Source: Podocnemis expansa (taxonomy: Eukaryota; Chordata; Testudines; Podocnemididae). Taken from it: a DNA stretch of 64,000 nucleotides. Below are positions 58,912 to 64,000 of the stretch, in pieces. Position numbers and translations under genes: made by a program. The notes beneath the pieces were generated by a model that searched no databases, was not told the origin of the DNA, and saw nothing but the letters and a program-made list of their open reading frames with translations. The stretch is from NCBI GenBank assembly GCA_007922195.1, contig ML682116.1, forward strand, positions 950,433-1,014,432, written 5' to 3'. The number at the start of each line of letters is the position of its first letter. The first letter of the stretch is position 1.

Positions 58912-61676
58912 ACTTGTTTAGCTAAAAAAACAACAAGCAGTTGTGTGGCACTTTAAGACTAACAGATTTATTTTTTGCATGAGCTTTCGTGGGAGAAGAT
59001 CCCACTTCCTCAGATGCTTCGAAGATGGGTGAACTTACAGAAAGGAATGAAACTAAATGCAAAGGGGTGTAAAACATAGGATCAGGTCATAAAGTAACAG
59101 CAAATCAGAGCAGTTTACAGGCTCAAACCATGGGAAGCTTGAAGTCAAATTACCCTTTGTAATGGGAAAAGAACCCATAGACTCAACTGAGTCCTGCTTT
59201 CACAGAATTTAGCTTGCACGTTAATTCGAGTTCAGCTGTTTCTCTTTGAAGTCTTGATGTCCCAGGTACATCTCTAATGACAGTCGTTAACAAATCCATC
59301 ATCGAGTGATTAGGAAGATGGAAGTGCTCAGCAACTGGTTTCTTTGTTCTTTGATTTCTGATATCAGCTCTGTGCTCATTCAGTCTCTTACGGAGCGATC
59401 GTCCTGTTTGTCCAATATATAAGGTGTTGGGGCATTTCTTGCACATGATGGCATAGACCACATTAGTAGATGAGCAGGTAAATGAGCCTTTGATGGAGTA
59501 GCAGGCTTGATTAGGACCTATGATGGTGTCTGTTATGTAGATATGTGGGCAGACTTGGCAGCGTGTTTTTTTGCAGAGGTGTGTGCCTGCTTCAATGTTC
59601 TTGTTGTTAGATCTGTAGTTGCTGGTGAGTATCTGTTTAAGATTAGGGGGCTGCCTATAAGCAAGGAGTGGTCTGTCTCCTAATGCTTGAGAGAGAGAGG
59701 GATCATCTTTTAGAATAAGCTGTAGGTCCTTAATGATCTTTTGCAGAGGTCTGACTTGAGGATTGTATGTGGTGACTAGTGGTGTTCTGTTGCTTTCTTT
59801 CTTGGGTCTCTCCTGTAGTAGATGACTTCGGGGAACCCATCTAGCCCTGTCAATTTGTTTTCTTACTTCCCCAGGTGGGTACTGTAGTTTCAAGAATGCT
59901 TGATAGAGATCCTCAAGATGTCTCTCTCTGTCTGAGGGATCAGAGCAGATGCGGTTATATCTTAGGGCTTGGCTGTAGACAACGGATCGTGTGGTGTGTT
60001 TAGGATGGAAGCTCGAAGGATGTAGGTAACTATACCAATCAGTAGGTTTTCGGTATAGGGTGGTGGTGATGTGTCTATCCCTGATTTGTACTGTAGTGTC
60101 AAGAAAGTGGATCTCCTGTGTGGAGTGTTCCAGGCTCAATTTGATGGTGTCGTGGAAATTATTGAAATCTCTGTGAAAATCTTCAAGAGCATCCCTGACA
60201 TGTGTCCAGATGATAAAGATGTCATCGATGTAGCGCAGGTAAAGAAGAGGTGTCTTGGGATGAGACTTGAGGAAACGTTGTTCTAAGTCACCCATAAAAA
60301 TGTTGGCATATTGTGGGGCCATGCGGGTACCCATAGCAGTGCCACTGATTTGGAGATATACATGATCCTCAAATCTGAAGTGGTTGTGGGTGAGTACAAA
60401 GTCGCAAAGTTCAGTCACGAGCTGTGCTGTGTCATCATCTGGGATGGTTCTTCTAATAGCTTGTAATCCATCCTTGTGTGGGATGTTGGTGTAAAGAGCT
60501 TCTACATCCATAGTGGCCAGAATGGTGTTTTCTGGAAGTTCTCCAATGGACTGTATTTTCCTCAGGAAGTCTGTGGTGTCTTGAAGATAGCTGGGGATGT
60601 TGATAACATAGGGTCTGAGGAGGGAGTCCACATAGCCAGATAGGCATTGGCACTCTTACTGCCGGCCTGAGATGATGGGACGTCCAGGGTTTCCTTTTTT
60701 ATGGATTTTGGGTAGTAGATAGAACACCCCTGGCCATGGTTCTGGTGGTGTTTCTGTCTCTATACGTTCTTGTGCTGTCTCAGGGAGTTTCTTGAGTAGG
60801 CGTTGTAATTCCTTTTGGTATTCCTCAGTGGGGTCAGAGGAAAGTGGTCTGTAGAAGGTTGTGTTGGAGAGTTGTTTATAAGCCTCCTGGTCATAATCTG
60901 ATTTATTCTTGATGACAACTGCACCTCCTTTGTCAGCCTCCTTAATGATAATGTCAGAGTTGTTTTTGAGGCTGTGGATGGCATTGTGTTTTGCAGGGCT
61001 GAAGTTATGATGTAAAGGATGTTGTTTGTCCACGATTTCAGCCTTGGTACAGTGGCGAACGCAATCAATATAGAAGTCAAGTCTCTCATTTCGGCCTTCT
61101 GGTGGAGTCCATGAAGAATATTTCCTCTCGTAGTGTTTGGAGGAAGGCATCTGTGTGTCAGTGCATTGATCTGTGGTGTTATGGAAATATTCTTTGAGTC
61201 TTAGATGACGAAAGTAGGCCTCTAGGTCACCGCGGAATTTTATCTTATGTGTGGCAGTTGTGGGACAGAAGGAAAGTCCTTGAGATAGAACAGATTCCTC
61301 TGCAGGAGTAAGTGTGTAGCTTGAGAGATTAACAATGTTGCTGGCTGGGTTATAGGTGTCACTCTTGCTTCCTGTAGTGGTGTATAGAAGTTTATATAGT
61401 TTGGTATCTTTTGTCTTCTATAGGAAAGCAAAGTGCGTGTCATAGATGGATTTTCTCTTCGTTGTGAAGTCCAGCCATGTAGAGGAATGTGTTGTAGGTT
61501 GGTTTTGTAAGAAGGAATCTAGTTTTGAGAGTTCATTTTTAATTTTGTTCTGTTTGCTGTACAGGACGCTGATCAGGTGGTTTCTGAGTTTTTGTGAGAG
61601 AGTATGGCATAATCTCTCACTGGCACAAGATGGTATATGCAATAACAGAAATGCCTTACAATGGAAACTTGTAAGC
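58912..61676 (-). mobile_element. Penelope-like element, nearly complete, minus strand
   Basis: The element spans about 58923-61666. Its 3' tail (58923-59180) carries GTTAGTCTTAAAGTGCCACA and the hammerhead-like motif; its coding part follows to the right. ACTTGTTTAGC (58912-58922) and ACTTGTAAGC (61667-61676) may be a decayed target duplication, which would place the 5' end inside the ORF and make this a 5'-truncated copy. I am unsure of that border. The tail ends in the short form, as in most fold-backs. Confidence 0.85.
58977..59017 (-). ncRNA. Hammerhead-like motif in long PLE
   Basis: On the minus strand: GCAU, CUGAGGA, A, GUGGGA-UCUUC-UCCCAC, GAAA, GCUC, AUGC. Same 41 nt as at 56366-56406. 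It lies about 165 nt downstream of the stop codon of the RT/endonuclease frame, in the tail that all small copies share. Confidence 0.68.
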
Positions 61677-61678
61677 AA
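59183..61678 (-). pseudogene. PLE reverse transcriptase - GIY-YIG endonuclease ORF, two stops
   Basis: One continuous frame of 832 codons with only two in-frame stops, TAG at 61418-61420 (codon 87) and TAA at 60656-60658 (codon 341). The N-terminal part includes SKLDSFLQNQPTTH and, after the first stop, NPASNIVNLSSYTLTPAEES. Finger region: IIKEADKGGAVVIKNKSDY and FYLLPKIHKKGNPGRPIISG. In the C-terminal piece (from 60631): motif A LATMDVEALYTNI with Asp at residue 42, motif B SGTAMGTRMAPQYANIF (96-112), catalytic YIDD (134-137), Cys-rich KKTRCQVCPHI, and a GIY-YIG domain with VVYAIMCKKC (391-400), LYIGQTGRSLRKRLNEHRAD and a late ELELTCKLN. This is the RT plus GIY-YIG order of Penelope-like elements. 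No ATG precedes the finger region except codon 177, so the true N-terminus is probably missing. Translation past the stops is not expected; the copy is likely dead but young. Confidence 0.92.
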
Positions 61679-61805
61679 TGAGTTGTATTAACTCTGTATA
61701 GCCCCATCTCAAAAAGAAAACAGAACTACTATCATTTATTTCAATAAAAAAAATACAGCCTTAAATCAGAATATCTGATTTGTAGGTAGGTTCTTGGCTA
61801 GCATT

Positions 61806-61995
61806 CTCTAAGTCAGTGGTTCTCAACCTTTTGTGGGTCACAACATGCTTTGTGGCATATCGCAACCCTACAGGACATACCAGTCCACCCCTTCCAAGCC
61901 AAATCCAGCTATCTCCTTGGCTTTCTGTGATATACTGCTGCATGGCAACACAGTAACGTGTCCTGACACTGTGGCTGAGAACTACTGCTCTATGT
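61806..61995. mobile_element. hAT MITE (Charlie/MER5-like ends)
   Basis: The element is 61814-61987 (174 bp). The left end is CAGTGGTTCTCAACCTTTTG and the right end on the opposite strand is CAGTAGTTCTCAGCCACAG. Flanks CTCTAAGT (61806-61813) and CTCTATGT (61988-61995) match at 7 of 8 positions. The TIR wording is that of Charlie-type hAT elements. Confidence 0.85.
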
Positions 61996-63825
61996 TATCA
62001 TGAGCTGCACATATTGGTCAAATGATGCCTTCCATCTACACCTGTGCAGCTACACTTGACTACATATGAGAAAGCTTATCAAGATGCAAAAATGTAAAGC
62101 TCTGGTTGGCAGTTAGTAGAGTGTGATACAGAATGCAGCCAAATAGCTTTTCTCTCCTTACTTTAGAATATGTCCCAGATTGCAGGTAGAGGTGAAAGAA
62201 GATGAGAATAATTAGGGAAAACTGGATGACTGTGCTCACAGAGAATGAAATTATCCCTTGCCATATCTGTAAGTCTTCCAAAGGTATTCAAATTTGTTTG
62301 TTCCACCCCCAATGTTATCTTCATTGTCCCTCAAGAGTAAACTTGCCCATTAGTAGATCAAATTCTGCCAAAAGTTATACCCTGGCAAACTCAGACAACT
62401 TTGAGTCTTTTGCTGAGACAAGCCTATCAGGATTGGGAGGAGAATAGCATTCTGGTACCTTAGAAGGCATCTGGGATTGACAATTATTTCTCTTCACATA
62501 ACAACAACAGTGATGCTTTTCCCACCCAGTCTCATTACTCATATACAGAGCTCTAAAATGGGTCAATTCTTCTTAGGAGAAACTCAACAAGAGTAACTCT
62601 ACCATTACTTCCATTTGTAACCCTGCAGTCAAAAAAGGGTATTGTAACACCTTGTATCTATCCAGTTGTTGAGCTAACACTTGATATTTAGACATTTCAG
62701 GAAGAATTTAATACTTTTCAGTTTAAGCTTAATGCGCACACAAAATTTCCTCCCCATTCCCTTTCATTGCTTTCCCACCCTTGCTCTCATAGGAAACAAA
62801 CTACAATGTATACCACGCAGAACCCCCCACCCACAAATGTTAAGTCCATAAGACTATGCCACCAGGACTCTGGTTAAAATATTTTCCCATGCAGCAAAAA
62901 AGAAAGCAGGCATTCATCTATATACCTCCTTTCATCCACAAAAGCTTTAAAAGTTAATTCATAGTTTCATAATTACAACAAAGTAACTATGTAGAGATTA
63001 AAATCAAGGCTTCTTTTTATTTGGATATCAACAGCATGAATCCTACCCAGTCTTTCTAAAAATGGCATTGGCTGATTCTTTAAAATGTTTCCTCAAGTTC
63101 CTCTCCAGCCAAATAAGAAGTGGTCTGGAAAGGATTCATCCGTTTAGCACACACTGAAGAGCTTCATCTTGGATCTATAAAATGAGTATTTAAATTCCAG
63201 TGTAATGACTCCACAGATATAAACAGAACAGATACTATTTGTGGCATCCCGGCTGGCTTTTTAGACAAGGTGCACAATTCTTCAAACAGTGTTTCAAGCA
63301 GTGAGCAGGAACCATGATAGATGCCTGGATAGGATATTACACAACGTCCAAAAAAGGAACATTTGGGAATATTTTAGTTTGTGATGACACCTACAAAGAA
63401 CTTAGTTATATACAGCTCTAGTTGCTCGGAAACTGCCTTTGTACCTTGAGTGATGCTATGCTTTCAGTTAAGATGGACTTGGTGCTAGGGAAAACTCTGT
63501 TAGACAGTATAACCCATTGAAGGGCTTGAATAAACACAAATTAGTAATAGCTTTACACCTTTAGATTGAATTCTTCACTACTAATTTATTTTAAAATGTC
63601 AGACCCTCCTTTCCTGATGAATACCACCTTGGAAATGTAAGCAGTTTGGTAGGGATGAATATTTCTTACTTATTTTACTTGAAACTACAAACATTTCAGG
63701 GTCTTTCCTACATCAAGGGCTGACCACTGAGGGTCAATTATGTAAATAAAATGGCCATAATTTTGCAGCTGGCTTGAGCATTTCTATGCAAGGTGCAGCT
63801 GATTGCCTCGTATCTACCTGCCAAG
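61996..63825. other. No recognised gene
   Basis: AT-rich, no repeat or exon identified. Confidence 0.45.
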
Positions 63826-64000
63826 TTCCAAAGAGGCAGTCATGTTAGTCTAGTCCAGCAAAACAAAAAACAAAACAAAAAACCAAGGAGTCCTGTGGCA
63901 CTTGAAGACTAACAGATTTATTTTTCACATGAGCTTTTGTGAGAGAATATTCCACTTCATCAGATGCTTTGAAGATGGGGGAGCTTACAGAATGGAATGA
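63826..64000 (-). mobile_element. PLE tail copy running off the window end
   Basis: Begins with the long terminus on the minus strand (TTCCAAAGAGGCAGTCATGT), then an A-rich expansion (AAACAAAAAACAAAAC), AAGGAGTCCTGTGGCACTTG, the inverted hammerhead-like region (GAGCTTTTGTGAGAGAATAT) and GGAGCTTACAGAATGGAATG. The core reads CUGAUGA but GAAA has become AAAA. The right part lies outside the window, so whether this is a fold-back or a longer element is unknown. Confidence 0.82.

Noticed and set aside
60071..60286. Plus-strand frame inside the PLE
   Set aside because: It is the antisense shadow of the reverse-transcriptase frame.

Overview
This window looks like non-coding DNA from a large vertebrate genome, most likely a sauropsid and probably a turtle. 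That assignment is an inference from the repeats: several CR1 retrotransposon remnants ending in the usual ATTCTA-type 3' end, a Penelope-like element (PLE) with many small relatives, a fossil PIF/Harbinger transposase with its short TIR relatives, and several hAT-type miniature elements. Most of the window is AT-rich. I found no convincing host protein-coding exon, tRNA or rRNA. Almost all short open frames are chance frames in AT-rich DNA or pieces of transposable elements. A run of 400 N (13997-14396) shows this is a draft assembly.

Layout. 1-14 kb: a MIR-like fragment, a 30-bp minisatellite (1348-1521), a TIR element packed with TTAGTTYGAACTAA palindromes (2908-3388), a hAT miniature element (5710-5993), another MIR-like SINE (10025-10205) and two small fold-back PLE insertions (11757-11914, 12430-12564). 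14-30 kb: a hAT element interrupted by the gap, the last 52 codons of a LINE reverse transcriptase, two hAT miniature elements with perfect 8-bp target duplications, a PLE fragment, CR1 fragments, a (TG)n tract, and an unexplained GC-rich block (27470-28640). 30-42 kb: three PLE fold-backs, a CR1 tail, an (ATATT)n tract and a second palindrome-rich TIR element (41226-41668). 42-50 kb: a nested hAT-in-hAT structure (41936-42694), the Harbinger transposase fossil (about 45380-46860, minus strand), and a CR1 split by about 690 bp. 50-64 kb: the densest PLE area, with short fold-backs, single tails and one long element (about 58923-61678, minus strand) coding for reverse transcriptase plus GIY-YIG endonuclease in one frame broken by only two stop codons.

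The most interesting theme is the PLE family. Its tail carries a hammerhead-ribozyme-like fold (41 nt: CUGAKGA, six-pair stem II, GAAA, short GC joint, closing stem). At least eight insertions here have two tail ends facing outward in opposite orientation, flanked by 8-14 bp target duplications. In most of them one end is short (...CTCCTTGTTTGTTTTG) and the other carries about 30-40 nt more (...CTAGACTAACAYGGCTACCCCTTTGGAA). The second theme is that the Harbinger fossil and the two palindrome-rich elements share a TIR beginning GGCTATRTCTACACT, so the fossil is a plausible relative of the source that mobilised the miniature elements.
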